In this document: piece by piece, positions 1 to 7,036 of the stretch
Layout of the letters: every line of letters begins with the position of its first letter
How positions within the stretch are numbered: position 1 is the stretch's first letter
Assembly: GCA_002427055.1 (NCBI GenBank)
Contig: DIPA01000096.1
Span: forward strand, 50,606-64,919
DNA length: 14,314 nucleotides
Source: Firmicutes bacterium UBA5500
GTDB lineage: Bacteria; Bacillota; UBA994; UBA5500
Direction of reading: 5' to 3'
Program-made: the position numbers and the translations under genes
The notes under the pieces: model-generated
The model's input: only the letters and a program-made list of their open reading frames with translations
Databases searched by the model: none
Told to the model about the DNA's origin: nothing

Positions 1-40
1 GACCCTTTGGGGACGGTTCTAAAAGTTCACTTTGACTTGG
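1..40. repeat. Possible REP/RAYT-type repeat remnant
   Basis: The first bases contain CTTTGGGGACGGTTCT followed by a TTGACTTGG stretch. From memory, GGGGACGGTTCT-like strings are widely dispersed in Firmicutes genomes, often near REP-associated Y1 transposases (RAYTs). No transposase and no second copy is visible in this window, and the window edge cuts the left side. It could equally be unremarkable intergenic DNA. Confidence 0.25.
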
Positions 41-44
41 AAAT

Positions 45-63
45 GGGCGCCGCCCAGGCGCCC
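45..63 (+). terminator. GC-rich hairpin upstream of the importer operon
   Basis: GGGCGCC (45-51) and GGCGCCC (57-63) form a perfect 7-bp stem around a 5-base loop, followed by GTTTCTGTTTG. The run of T is weak, so termination may be partial. In Opp/Dpp operons a hairpin between the highly expressed binding-protein gene and the permease genes often lowers downstream expression. That reading fits here if the binding-protein gene lies just upstream, which is an inference. Confidence 0.4.
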
Positions 64-98
64 GTTTCTGTTTGTGCGAGAGAGGAGGGGTTAGGGCG

Positions 99-1019
99 AT
101 GTTCAAATATGTTGTGCGTCGCATTTTACTGGCAATACCATTAGTCCTGGGCATCAGTTTCTTAGTGTTTGGACTCATGTACTTAGCACCGGGCGAGCCA
201 GTACGGATGCTGGCCGGACGCGAGGCTTCGCCAGAAGTAATAGCAGCAATCCGGCAAGAGTGGGGCTTCGACAAACCATTCTTGGTACAGTACTTTATGT
301 GGCTGGCCAAAGTATTGAGGGGAGATATGGGCCGTTCGGTCATCTCGCAGCTACCGGTTGCATTCTTGATCAAATCGCGTCTTCCTTTTACGCTCAAACT
401 GAACTTTTGGGCGACTCTGCTCGGTTTGGCTATTGCCTTTCCCTTGGGCGTGCTAGCAGCTGCCAAGAGGCAGACCTGGGTAGATTATGTCGCCAGCGCT
501 CTGGCGTTGGTGGGTATGTCGATGCCCGGATTCTGGCTATCGCTAGTATTGATTATTGTTTTCGCTGTCAAGCTCAGTTGGCTACCAACCAGTGGCACCG
601 GTACTTGGGCCCACTATGTATTACCAACGGCCGCTCTTGGCTTCAGTTGGGCGGCGGGGTTGATGCGTATGGTGCGAACCAGCTTGCTAGAAGTTTTGAA
701 AGAAGACTATGTGCGCACGGCGCGAGCAAAAGGCTTACGTGAGCGAGTTGTACTAGTTAAGCATGCCTTGCGCAACGCGATGATTCCTATTGTAACTGGG
801 CTAGGTACCTGGCTTGCCTATATGGTTGTTGGCACAGTGATTGTTGAAACTATTTTCGCTTGGCCCGGCCTTGGTCGTCTACTGACAACGGCGCTTATGC
901 AACGCGACTTCTTCTTGGTACAAGCGATTATCTTGATGATTTCTGTGGCAGTTGTAGCGGCCAATTTGCTTGTAGACGTACTCTATGCAGTAATTGACCC
1001 TCGGGTCAGATTGAGCTAG
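99..1019 (+). CDS. ABC importer permease, OppB/DppB type
   Basis: This is an inner-membrane permease subunit of a peptide/nickel/opine-type ABC importer, 306 residues, the usual length for DppB/OppB. It opens with the family's N-terminal helix (MFKYVVRRILLAIPLVLG), followed by the conserved LAPGEP region. It has about six hydrophobic segments. The cytoplasmic EAA loop that docks on the ATPases is at about residues 205-232 (EDYVRTARAKGLRE, then KHALRNAMIP). The C-terminus DPRVRLS is typical. I chose the ATG at 99 because GGAGGGG (84-90) sits 8 bases upstream; the in-frame TTG at 72 has no such site and would add nine charged, non-family residues. It lies 12 bases before the partner permease. 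The substrate cannot be read from permease sequence: peptides, nickel chelates and opine metallophores all use this family. Confidence 0.95.
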   Translation: MFKYVVRRILLAIPLVLGISFLVFGLMYLAPGEPVRMLAGREASPEVIAAIRQEWGFDKPFLVQYFMWLAKVLRGDMGRSVISQLPVAFLIKSRLPFTLKLNFWATLLGLAIAFPLGVLAAAKRQTWVDYVASALALVGMSMPGFWLSLVLIIVFAVKLSWLPTSGTGTWAHYVLPTAALGFSWAAGLMRMVRTSLLEVLKEDYVRTARAKGLRERVVLVKHALRNAMIPIVTGLGTWLAYMVVGTVIVETIFAWPGLGRLLTTALMQRDFFLVQAIILMISVAVVAANLLVDVLYAVIDPRVRLS

Positions 1020-1031
1020 GAGGGAGAACGC

Positions 1032-1868
1032 ATGCCAAGTTTCTTATCTCGTTTAGTGCAACATCGATTGGCTACCGCCGGTGGTATTGTACTCATCGTA
1101 CTCATTGCTATGGCGCTGTTCGCTCCTTGGTTAGCTCCTCATGATCCGGAAGCTGTGCATCCGGAAGCCGGTTTGCACGGTCCGAGCTGGGAATACCCGC
1201 TGGGGCAAGACCCCTTAGGCCGCTGCATCTTAAGCCGTATGCTTTACGGTGCCAGAGTATCCTTGTCCGTCGGTTTCCTGGCTGGCGTGCTCTCCCTAGG
1301 GGTAGGCATTGTTATGGGTTCGCTGGCCGGTTACTTTGGTGGCTGGGTTGACCTTGTGATCATGCGCTTGGCCGAGGTTTTTATGACAGTGCCCCAGTTT
1401 CTACTGGTAATAGCGGCGGTGGCTATTGTCGGCCCCAGTTTCACCAGCGTATTAGTGATCATTGGCCTGTCTTCTTGGACTGGCTATGCTCGTGTCTTGC
1501 GCGGTGAGATTCTAGGTATAAAGCAAAAACCATTTGTCGAGGCTGCTCGTGCCTATGGGGCTAGTGATCTGCGTATTTTGGCCAGACATGTGTTACCTAA
1601 CTGCCTTGCACCACTCATAGTCATGGTGACCTTGAATGTGGCTAGCGTGATTTTGCTCGAGTCTTCCCTTAGTTTCTTAGGCTTCGGCATTCAGGAACCA
1701 CAGGCCAGTTGGGGTAGCATTTTGAGCCAGGGACGTGCCTTCTTCCAGACTGCGCCTCATGTAGCTACCTTTCCGGGATTGGCTATTATGGCGGCAGTCT
1801 TGGCTTTCAATTTACTAGGTGACGGTTTGCGTGATGCCCTCGACCCCAAACTTGTGGAAGGAGAGTGA
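1032..1868 (+). CDS. ABC importer permease, OppC/DppC type
   Basis: This is the second membrane permease of the importer, 278 residues, normal for DppC/OppC. An N-terminal helix (about residues 16-33) is followed by the family motif APHDP and the periplasmic QDPLGRC segment. Several more membrane helices follow, with the EAA loop at about residues 168-190 (FVEAARAYGASD, then ARHVLPN). The motif SSLSFLGFGIQEP near residues 210-222 is typical of the subfamily. The start ATG follows GGAGGGAG, which overlaps the stop of the upstream gene. The last bases overlap the extended open frame of the next gene, so the four genes are very likely one transcript. It should form the heterodimeric channel with the preceding gene product. 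Confidence 0.95.
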   Translation: MPSFLSRLVQHRLATAGGIVLIVLIAMALFAPWLAPHDPEAVHPEAGLHGPSWEYPLGQDPLGRCILSRMLYGARVSLSVGFLAGVLSLGVGIVMGSLAGYFGGWVDLVIMRLAEVFMTVPQFLLVIAAVAIVGPSFTSVLVIIGLSSWTGYARVLRGEILGIKQKPFVEAARAYGASDLRILARHVLPNCLAPLIVMVTLNVASVILLESSLSFLGFGIQEPQASWGSILSQGRAFFQTAPHVATFPGLAIMAAVLAFNLLGDGLRDALDPKLVEGE

Positions 1869-1873
1869 GCCAA

Positions 1874-2848
1874 ATGCAACAACTACTAAGTGTGCAGAAT
1901 TTGGAAGTGAGCTTTGCTAAGCGACCGGTGTTGCGCCAGGTTACATTCTCGCTTGCTCCGGGTGAAACATTGGGTATTGTGGGGGAGAGCGGTTCAGGCA
2001 AAAGTGTGACGGCGCTTTCTATCATGGGTCTGTTGAGTTGGCCAGGACGCATTACCGACGGCAAGGTGCTCTGGCATGGCGAAGATTTGCTGCAGTTGCC
2101 GGCAGACTCCCATCGCCAATTACGCGGTAGCTCAATGGCTATGATTTTCCAGGAGCCGATGACCTGTCTGAATCCGGTCTATACGGTAGAGCAACAGATA
2201 GCTGAAGTCTTAATGCTGCATCAAGGGATGAACAAGCGTCAGGCGTCTGAGGCGGCAGCCAGTTATCTTGAACAAGTAGGAATTGCGGAACCCAAGGCTC
2301 GCTTGCGCAACTTCCCTCACGAACTTTCGGGTGGCATGCGGCAGCGCGTGATGATTGCCATGGCACTCGCCGGTAAACCAGAGCTACTGATTGCTGATGA
2401 GCCTACTACTGCGCTTGATGTTACGGTGCAGGCGCAAATTCTTGATTTGCTCAAGCGGCTGCAGGCCGATACTGGCATGGCCATGATTCTCATAACTCAC
2501 GACCTCGGGCTTGTGGCTGAAAACGCCGATCGCGGCATCGTCATGTATGCCGGTGAAGTGGTGGAAGAGGGCACGGTAAGCGAGCTATTTGAGACTCCGG
2601 CTCATCCGTACACCCAGGGCTTATTGCGTTCCTTGCCCCGTTGGGGGGAACAGCAGGATTTACTCTACAGCATTCCCGGCACCGTGCCACGCGACCTTGG
2701 TGCAATCGCGGGCTGTGCTTTTGCAGATCGCTGCCCCTTAAGTTCGGTAGCCTGTCGTGAGCAGCAAGTTATGCATATGCTGAGCCCCAGCCAAGCCGCG
2801 CGCTGTAGAATGGTCAATGCTCAGGTGAAAGAAGGTGTCGCACGATGA
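1874..2848 (+). CDS. ABC importer ATPase, OppD/DppD type
   Basis: This is a cytoplasmic ATP-binding subunit that powers import. From the ATG at 1874 it is 324 residues. Walker A GESGSGKS is at 37-44, the Q-loop [10 protein letters not shown] near 92-101, signature LSGGMRQR at 151-158, Walker B LLIADEP near 171-177 and the H-loop histidine near 209. The C-terminal oligopeptide-transporter extension carries four cysteines (about 281, 287, 294, 311; spacing C-X5-C-X6-C-X16-C). Comparable cysteine sets in some Opp/Dpp ATPases bind an iron-sulfur cluster. Start choice: GGAAGGAG (1856-1863) is 10 bases before ATG 1874 but only 1 base before the in-frame GTG at 1865, so ATG is favoured. The GTG would add three residues. 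The end overlaps the next start by ATGA. Confidence 0.95.
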   Translation: MQQLLSVQNLEVSFAKRPVLRQVTFSLAPGETLGIVGESGSGKSVTALSIMGLLSWPGRITDGKVLWHGEDLLQLPADSHRQLRGSSMAMIFQEPMTCLNPVYTVEQQIAEVLMLHQGMNKRQASEAAASYLEQVGIAEPKARLRNFPHELSGGMRQRVMIAMALAGKPELLIADEPTTALDVTVQAQILDLLKRLQADTGMAMILITHDLGLVAENADRGIVMYAGEVVEEGTVSELFETPAHPYTQGLLRSLPRWGEQQDLLYSIPGTVPRDLGAIAGCAFADRCPLSSVACREQQVMHMLSPSQAARCRMVNAQVKEGVAR

Positions 2849-3816
2849 CAGCTCCTAACCAGCTAGCAATAGCAGTTAAAGATTTGGAAAAAGTATTCCC
2901 CTTACGCCAAGGCCTTTTTGCTCGGCCCAAAGGCGGGGTGCGTGCTGTGGACAAAATTAGCTTTCAGCTTAAGTCTGGCGAGACACTGGCCTTAGTGGGG
3001 GAGAGCGGTTGTGGAAAGACAACGGTTGCACGCATGCTGGCAGGCTTAGAGCAGCCGACCGGTGGCAGCGTAATTCTAAACGGAGAAGCAATAGATTTTA
3101 CAAGTAAACAGGCGCCTCGCTTGTTGCGTAGCGAGGCGCAAATGGTTTTTCAAGATCCTTACGCCACGTTGAATCCGCGTATGACGGCAGGTTGCAGTGT
3201 AGAAGAGCCGCTCATTGTGCGTGGCTACAAAGGTGATCGGCGCCAGCGCGTACGAGAGTTATTTGCGGCAGTTAGCCTAGATGAGAAAATGATTGATCGT
3301 TATCCGCACCAGTTTAGTGGCGGTCAGCGTCAGCGTATTGGCATCGCCCGTGCCTTGGCCTCCGAACCAAAGATTTTGCTGTGCGACGAGCCGACTTCGG
3401 CCCTCGATGTTTCTGTGCAAGGCCAGGTGTTGAACCTGCTCAAGCAACTGCAACAAGAGCGTGGCATCTCGTATTTGTTCATCTCTCACAATCTCTCGGT
3501 TGTTTGGCACATCAGCCAGCAAGTTGCTGTAATGTATCTGGGGAAAATAGTGGAGATGGGGAGCCGGGAGTCGGTTTTCTTGGAAACTGCTCATCCCTAT
3601 ACCAAGGCCCTGCTGGCGGCTAGCCCCAAGGTAGCGCCTGGCCAAAAGCAGGAGCGCATTGTGCTAAGTGGTGAAGTACCCAGCCCACTCAACCCGCCCA
3701 GCGGCTGCCGCTTCCATACCCGTTGCCCCTATGCCAGCGAGCGCTGCCGCGAAATAGAGCCTTCGCTGCGCGACGCTGGCGGTGGCCACCATGTAGCTTG
3801 CCATTTTAGTTGTTAG
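2845..3816 (+). CDS. ABC importer ATPase, OppF/DppF type
   Basis: This is the second ATPase of the importer, 323 residues, starting inside the ATGA overlap with the preceding gene, which implies translational coupling. Walker A GESGCGKTT is at 52-60, Q-loop Q103 lies within VFQDPYATLNPRM (the OppF-type form), signature FSGGQRQR is at 157-164, Walker B ILLCDEP at 177-183 and the H-loop histidine at 215. The C-terminal extension has cysteines near 288, 294, 301 and 319 (C-X5-C-X6-C-X17-C), parallel to its partner. It closes the operon; a bidirectional terminator follows about 50 bases later. As with the other subunits, family membership is clear but substrate is not. The neighbouring CntK-like racemase makes an opine-metallophore or D-amino-acid-containing substrate worth considering. 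Confidence 0.95.
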   Translation: MTAPNQLAIAVKDLEKVFPLRQGLFARPKGGVRAVDKISFQLKSGETLALVGESGCGKTTVARMLAGLEQPTGGSVILNGEAIDFTSKQAPRLLRSEAQMVFQDPYATLNPRMTAGCSVEEPLIVRGYKGDRRQRVRELFAAVSLDEKMIDRYPHQFSGGQRQRIGIARALASEPKILLCDEPTSALDVSVQGQVLNLLKQLQQERGISYLFISHNLSVVWHISQQVAVMYLGKIVEMGSRESVFLETAHPYTKALLAASPKVAPGQKQERIVLSGEVPSPLNPPSGCRFHTRCPYASERCREIEPSLRDAGGGHHVACHFSC

Positions 3817-3866
3817 TAGTGAGGTATAAGAGGTGGGAAATACGGATCTGCGCGACCGCAGAAGTC

Positions 3867-3895
3867 AAAAGGAGCCTGTTGTTTAGGCTCCTTTT
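3867..3895. terminator. Bidirectional terminator between convergent units
   Basis: AAAAGGAGCCT (3867-3877) and AGGCTCCTTTT (3885-3895) form a perfect 11-bp stem around a 7-base loop. The A-run on one side and T-run on the other give a U-tail on both strands. It lies between the importer operon (plus) and the racemase gene (minus), so it probably ends both transcripts. Confidence 0.9.
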
Positions 3896-3901
3896 ATCTT
3901 C

Positions 3902-4735
3902 TTAGTCTATATATGTAGTGCCGGTTGCTGTAATAATGACATCTCCCGCTAGGTAGGCGGCAGCAATGCCATCTTGCCAGTCGATACTTACGAACAGGTC
4001 CCCACCGGGCTGCTGAATCCTCATCTGCTCTATACATTTGGCCTCCTTGTCTGCCAGTGCAGATGCCACAGCCACTGAACCGGAACCGCAACTGCTCTCC
4101 CACACCAAGGATCCTACAGCTTTCACGTAAACCACCGGTATCATGCTGGCGGTAGCCTTATCAAAAAACATGATGCCAAAGCAATCTGTGTTGAGACGGC
4201 TTTTCTCTAAGAAGTCCCTTACGATATCTACGTAAACATTGGCTGCTTTTTGATTCCAAAGAATCACATGAACAATTCCCTCAAAAACTACGATGCTGTA
4301 GTCACCCAGCAAATTGTTGCTACCATGAAGAATCTTGATAGGCAGGGGCATCTGAATCTCCGCAAAACAGGCATTGTCACTCCCCTTGTTTTGCACCTTT
4401 GCCTTGAGCGGCCCGTGGTGGCCCGATGCCTCTATAGTAATTTCCTGCTCTTTCTCATTGAAATTACGAGGCGTATGACTCTCCAGACCGCCTAACGCAA
4501 TCCAGGCAGCAAAGCTACGCGAAGCGTTCCCGCAGAATTCTCCTCCCATCATCTGCAGGCGCGCTGCAGCCGCAGCATGCTCGGCTGGTTCTAGAAAACC
4601 TACCTGCTCAGCGCACAGGTTCGTATTCGCCATAACCTTGTGTGCAACCTCAGCATATTCATCTCTTGCTAATGGATTTAGAATTAAGACTGTCGTATTG
4701 CCGCTTGGATTCAACTTAACAAACTGCAACTCCAT
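3902..4735 (-). CDS. CntK-like cofactor-independent amino acid racemase (DapF fold)
   Basis: This 277-residue enzyme has the diaminopimelate epimerase fold and two cysteines as acid/base catalysts: C68 in GGEFCGNASRS and C216 in VWESSCGSGSVAV. Several segments depart from true DapF and match what I recall of staphylococcal histidine racemase CntK: KLNPSGN near the N-terminus (DapF has GLGNDF-type residues), CAEQVGFLE (41-49), EIQMP, SLVWESSCGSGS, QQPGGDLFVS and a C-terminal ATGTTYID. CntK makes D-histidine for staphylopine synthesis. I infer a PLP-independent racemase, possibly for histidine; the substrate is not proven. It is convergent with a Cnt/Opp/Dpp-type importer, but no nicotianamine-synthase-like or opine dehydrogenase gene is visible here. 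AAGGAG lies 8 bases before the ATG, and an extended -10 lies upstream. The main alternative is a divergent DapF. Confidence 0.8.
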   Translation of the reverse strand: MELQFVKLNPSGNTTVLILNPLARDEYAEVAHKVMANTNLCAEQVGFLEPAEHAAAAARLQMMGGEFCGNASRSFAAWIALGGLESHTPRNFNEKEQEITIEASGHHGPLKAKVQNKGSDNACFAEIQMPLPIKILHGSNNLLGDYSIVVFEGIVHVILWNQKAANVYVDIVRDFLEKSRLNTDCFGIMFFDKATASMIPVVYVKAVGSLVWESSCGSGSVAVASALADKEAKCIEQMRIQQPGGDLFVSIDWQDGIAAAYLAGDVIITATGTTYID

Positions 4736-4770
4736 TGTCTGTGCTCCTTATGTTTAGTACAAGTGTTCTT

Positions 4771-4779
4771 AGTATACCA
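4771..4779 (-). promoter_or_regulatory. Extended -10 promoter for the CntK-like gene
   Basis: On the minus strand TGGTATACT gives a TGn extended -10 plus TATACT, about 36 bases before the start codon. No good -35 is visible at normal spacing, which is tolerable for an extended -10 promoter. No clear metal-regulator box was recognised next to it. Confidence 0.5.
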
Positions 4780-4825
4780 CAAGTTGGACAGGAGAACTGG
4801 CGACTTATCTTCAACAGGGCAAGCT

Positions 4826-4851
4826 AAAACCCCGCATCGCTGCGGGGTTTT
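4826..4851. terminator. Perfect stem-loop terminator after the GGDEF/HD-GYP gene
   Basis: AAAACCCCGCA (4826-4836) and TGCGGGGTTTT (4841-4851) form an 11-bp perfect stem with loop TCGC and U-tails on both strands. The nearest gene that needs it is the minus-strand gene ending at 5032. It also separates that transcript from the racemase promoter. Confidence 0.85.
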
Positions 4852-4899
4852 CCGGTCTTGACCAACAGGCAAGCCTTTGCCACGTTTATTTCCCGGGCA

Positions 4900-4930
4900 T
4901 TGACAAAAAAACTGTCAGTTCGTGTTTAAA
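4900..4930 (+). promoter_or_regulatory. Orphan TTGACA box with inverted repeat
   Basis: TTGACA (4900-4905) overlaps the inverted repeat TGACA (4901-4905) and TGTCA (4913-4917), with TTTAAA-rich sequence further on. The -10 region is poor at 17-base spacing. There is no plus-strand gene downstream, so it would drive an antisense or small RNA, or else be a protein-binding site. It may be chance. Confidence 0.2.
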
Positions 4931-5031
4931 AAACTCTGCCAAGGAGCCTAATCGACCAGTTGCGACAGGAGGCGACGCTGAAACGTCATTCTGCGCGAAT
5001 CTTTGGGTAAACTGTTGCTTTGCATTGGCAG

Positions 5032-6453
5032 TTAGGGAAGCAAGTTTTGGTTCTGCTTAATCAACTGTACAAACACGGGTACAATATCCGGATCGAACTG
5101 ACTCCCTGCGCACCGCCTCAGTTCCGCCAAAGCAGCTTCGCTCGACATAGCTTGGCGATAGGGTCGATCGCTGGTCATAGCATCGTAAGCATCGACGACA
5201 GAGAGAATGCGGCAGGCAAGAGGAATTTTCTCCCCTTTAAGGCCTAAGGGATAACCTGCCCCGTTCCACCACTCATGGTGATTAAGAATTAGGTTAGCGA
5301 TAGGCGCTAAGTCCGGAACGGCCAAAGCGATACGTTGGCCGACTACTGTATGACGCTGCATTTCTAGTCGTTCAGCCGCGGTTAATGGCCCTGGCTTAAG
5401 TAGGATACTGTCGGGAATACCTACTTTCCCAATATCGTGAAATTGGGCCAGTAAGCGTAGATCATAGACCTGTGAACCTGGCATTCCTAGGGAATCTCCC
5501 AATCGGACAGCAGTTTCTTGTACGCGTTCGTTATGTCCTTCAGTGCATAAGTCGCGCGCTTTGAGAGTTAGCGTTAAAGCCTGCACGAGTGAATTGCGTA
5601 CACTATGACTGCGGTTTAGCTTCTCGCGATACATACGGTCATCGGCCCTCTTGAATAGTACAGTCATCGGTTCATTGGGGTCGCGGCGGAAAGCTATGCC
5701 GATGGATACACTAATAGGTAGCGCTCTATTATTTGTGTTATGAGTTTCTATGCGTTGCTCTGCTGCGTGGCGGATGTTGACTAGCTTTGCCCGTTCCACA
5801 TGAGGTAGCAAGATGGCAAACTCATCCCCACCAATGCGGGCCACTATATCGCCTGTTCTACAAACATCACGCAAGACACTTGCCAGCGTGACTAGCATTT
5901 TGTCGCCTGCATCATGGCCAAGAGTATCGTTTACCAGCTTCAGTCCATCGACATCACACAGTAATAGGCCAACCGGGGTAATCTTAGCAGTCTCTATCTC
6001 ATCCACCTTCTGCTCCCAGTAACCCCTGTTATAGAGACCGGTGAGAGCATCGTGGCGGCTCATGAAAGTTAGTTTCTCTTCTACTTGTACTAGCTCGGTA
6101 ATGTCATGTAGTGTGATAACAAAACCCTTTCTCCCTTCAACAGACAATGCAGCTATGCGCACAGCAGTATGGCGATCACCTTCGGCGGTCGCAACTAGGC
6201 ATCTATAATCTACATGATTATTACTGCCCAAATCGAGGCGGCCAGCTAACCAAGGGAAAAGCTCTGTAGCATCGCGTCCTAAATGCGCTTCCTGCTCAAG
6301 GAGCAAAACTCTCTGTGCATATTTGTTGAACTGCTCAAGGCGTTTTGCTTCATCAAGCAGCAGGATAGGTAGCTTGAGGCCTGCAAAAACATGTTCTAGA
6401 TAAGTAACTGAGCATTTCCCGCAGCTAGTCTGCAGACTTTGTTTGGCTTTCAT
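5032..6453 (-). CDS. PAS-like/GGDEF/HD-GYP cyclic-di-GMP enzyme
   Basis: A 473-residue cytoplasmic signalling protein with no membrane segment. Residues about 15-120 resemble a PAS sensor, ending in FVITLHDITELVQVEEKL. A GGDEF domain follows (about 128-280) with an intact GGDEF motif at 208-212 and an RTGD inhibitory site (199-202) five residues before it, so diguanylate cyclase activity with product feedback is plausible. The HD-GYP domain (about 285-465) keeps H307, HD at 339-340, HH at 392-393 and GYP at 400-402, so phosphodiesterase activity is also plausible. Both halves look catalytically complete; which dominates cannot be read. An N-terminal CGKC pair (C11, C14) might bind metal or sense redox state. 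AAGGAG lies 7 bases before the ATG. It appears to be a single-gene unit with its terminator at 4826-4851. Confidence 0.93.
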   Translation of the reverse strand: MKAKQSLQTSCGKCSVTYLEHVFAGLKLPILLLDEAKRLEQFNKYAQRVLLLEQEAHLGRDATELFPWLAGRLDLGSNNHVDYRCLVATAEGDRHTAVRIAALSVEGRKGFVITLHDITELVQVEEKLTFMSRHDALTGLYNRGYWEQKVDEIETAKITPVGLLLCDVDGLKLVNDTLGHDAGDKMLVTLASVLRDVCRTGDIVARIGGDEFAILLPHVERAKLVNIRHAAEQRIETHNTNNRALPISVSIGIAFRRDPNEPMTVLFKRADDRMYREKLNRSHSVRNSLVQALTLTLKARDLCTEGHNERVQETAVRLGDSLGMPGSQVYDLRLLAQFHDIGKVGIPDSILLKPGPLTAAERLEMQRHTVVGQRIALAVPDLAPIANLILNHHEWWNGAGYPLGLKGEKIPLACRILSVVDAYDAMTSDRPYRQAMSSEAALAELRRCAGSQFDPDIVPVFVQLIKQNQNLLP

Positions 6454-6572
6454 TAATTTCTCCTTCAGAACAGCGTATTTTTCTGCCCGAAATATCCTTC
6501 AGTTTACATTAGAGAAGCAATCGGTAAATCCTGCTAATACTTAGTTATTTTTTGATGCCATAGCGGAGATGC

Positions 6573-6603
6573 TTGCAGTGCTTCATTAAGAATCAGTTAC
6601 AAT
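6573..6603 (+). promoter_or_regulatory. Weak promoter for candidate small RNA A
   Basis: TACAAT (6598-6603) is a good -10. The best -35, TTGCAG (6573-6578), is 19 bases away, longer than ideal. It is placed correctly to make a short RNA ending at the hairpin at 6676-6714. Confidence 0.3.
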
Positions 6604-6608
6604 GCTTG

Positions 6609-6714
6609 CAAAACAACCAGGAAACGCGTAGGGTTGGTAATAAGCAAGTGCGACTTGCCTTTGAGTAAAGCCTATAGGCTCTTCTGCTGCTTTTTGTGGT
6701 AGTTGAGCTTTTTT
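6609..6714 (+). ncRNA. Candidate structured small RNA A
   Basis: Between the TACAAT box and a T-tailed hairpin lies about 105 bases with no sensible reading frame but clear pairing potential. CAACC and GGTTG enclose AGGAAACGCGTAG, and GCAAGT-GCG-ACTTGC forms a 6-bp hairpin (6643-6657). A palindrome AGCCTATAGGCT runs into the terminator arm. I do not recognise a known riboswitch: the c-di-GMP-I, T-box, TPP, cobalamin and fluoride cores do not fit by eye. It could be an independent sRNA or an attenuated leader of the small unit downstream. Confidence 0.3.
6676..6714 (+). terminator. Terminator hairpin T1
   Basis: Arms 6676-6690 (AGGCTCTTCTGCTGC) and 6696-6710 (GTGGTAGTTGAGCTT) pair with four G-U pairs and a 2x2 U-U internal loop, followed by six T at 6709-6714. 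The same 5' arm recurs at 6992 and 8965. Confidence 0.6.
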
Positions 6715-6773
6715 ATTACTGGAACACCTGCATTAAGGAGTTGTAAATTGCAGTTACGAAATGGTTAAAGTAG

Positions 6774-6802
6774 TTGAAATAATGCCCGTTGCAGCATAAA
6801 GT
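6774..6802 (+). promoter_or_regulatory. Promoter for the small unit B
   Basis: TTGAAA (6774-6779) and TAAAGT (6797-6802) are separated by exactly 17 bases. Transcription would start near 6809, about 34 bases before the small reading frame at 6843, and end at the hairpin at 6992-7036. Confidence 0.45.
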
Positions 6803-6842
6803 AAAGGTAGAAACAAGCTTTCGTGCAAGGGGTTGATGGAGA

Positions 6843-6926
6843 ATGAAGCGAGTTGCTGTAGCCTTATGTACACTTTCCTTGGTTGTTGTTGGTCTAGGTA
6901 GAGTCTGGATGTCTGTCCTCGCCTAG
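6843..6926 (+). CDS. Possible 27-residue hydrophobic peptide
   Basis: A short frame starting ATG AAG CGA encodes a 27-residue peptide with a basic start (MKR), a hydrophobic core (VAVALCTLSLVVVGLG) and the end RVWMSVLA. It looks like a single membrane segment or a bare signal peptide. AAGGGG (6827-6832) lies 10 bases before the ATG. A promoter (6774-6802) and a terminator (6992-7036) frame it as a unit of about 225 bases. No family is recognised. It could be a membrane micropeptide, the remnant of a secreted protein, or chance within an RNA gene. Its small size makes the call weak. Confidence 0.3.
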   Translation: MKRVAVALCTLSLVVVGLGRVWMSVLA

Positions 6927-6991
6927 TTTATCTTTGCAGGCTTTTTGAGAGTTAGTTCGCTGCTAGGCTCCTAACTAAATAGAAACTCTTT

Positions 6992-7036
6992 AAGGCTCTT
7001 CTGTTGCTAACTAGGCGGCAGTTGAGCCTTTGTTTA
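6992..7036 (+). terminator. Terminator hairpin T2
   Basis: Arms 6992-7007 (AAGGCTCTTCTGTTGC) and 7015-7030 (GCGGCAGTTGAGCCTT) pair over 16 positions with a 2x2 U-U internal loop and two G-U pairs, followed by TGTTTA. It is closely similar to T1 and lies at the end of the small unit B. Confidence 0.6.

Noticed and set aside
72..98. Longer permease start at TTG 72
   Set aside because: It adds residues unlike the family, while ATG 99 has a well-spaced ribosome binding site.
1807..2064. Minus-strand frame of 85 codons inside the importer ATPase
   Set aside because: It is the reverse of the conserved Walker A region, has no ribosome binding site and resembles no protein. The similar frames at 2139-2366, 3277-3645, 3381-3623 and 260-742 were dropped for the same reason.
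3902..4735. Plain dapF of lysine biosynthesis
   Set aside because: Cysteine contexts and the NPSGN start fit CntK-like racemases better, and no lysine pathway gene is nearby. It is kept as an alternative.
6609..6714. c-di-GMP-I riboswitch or T-box in the gap next to the GGDEF gene
   Set aside because: The conserved cores could not be found by eye, and the element is on the opposite strand to both flanking genes.
6761..6799. 12-codon frame starting ATG GTT AAA
   Set aside because: It is very short and its end overlaps the predicted -10 of the following unit.
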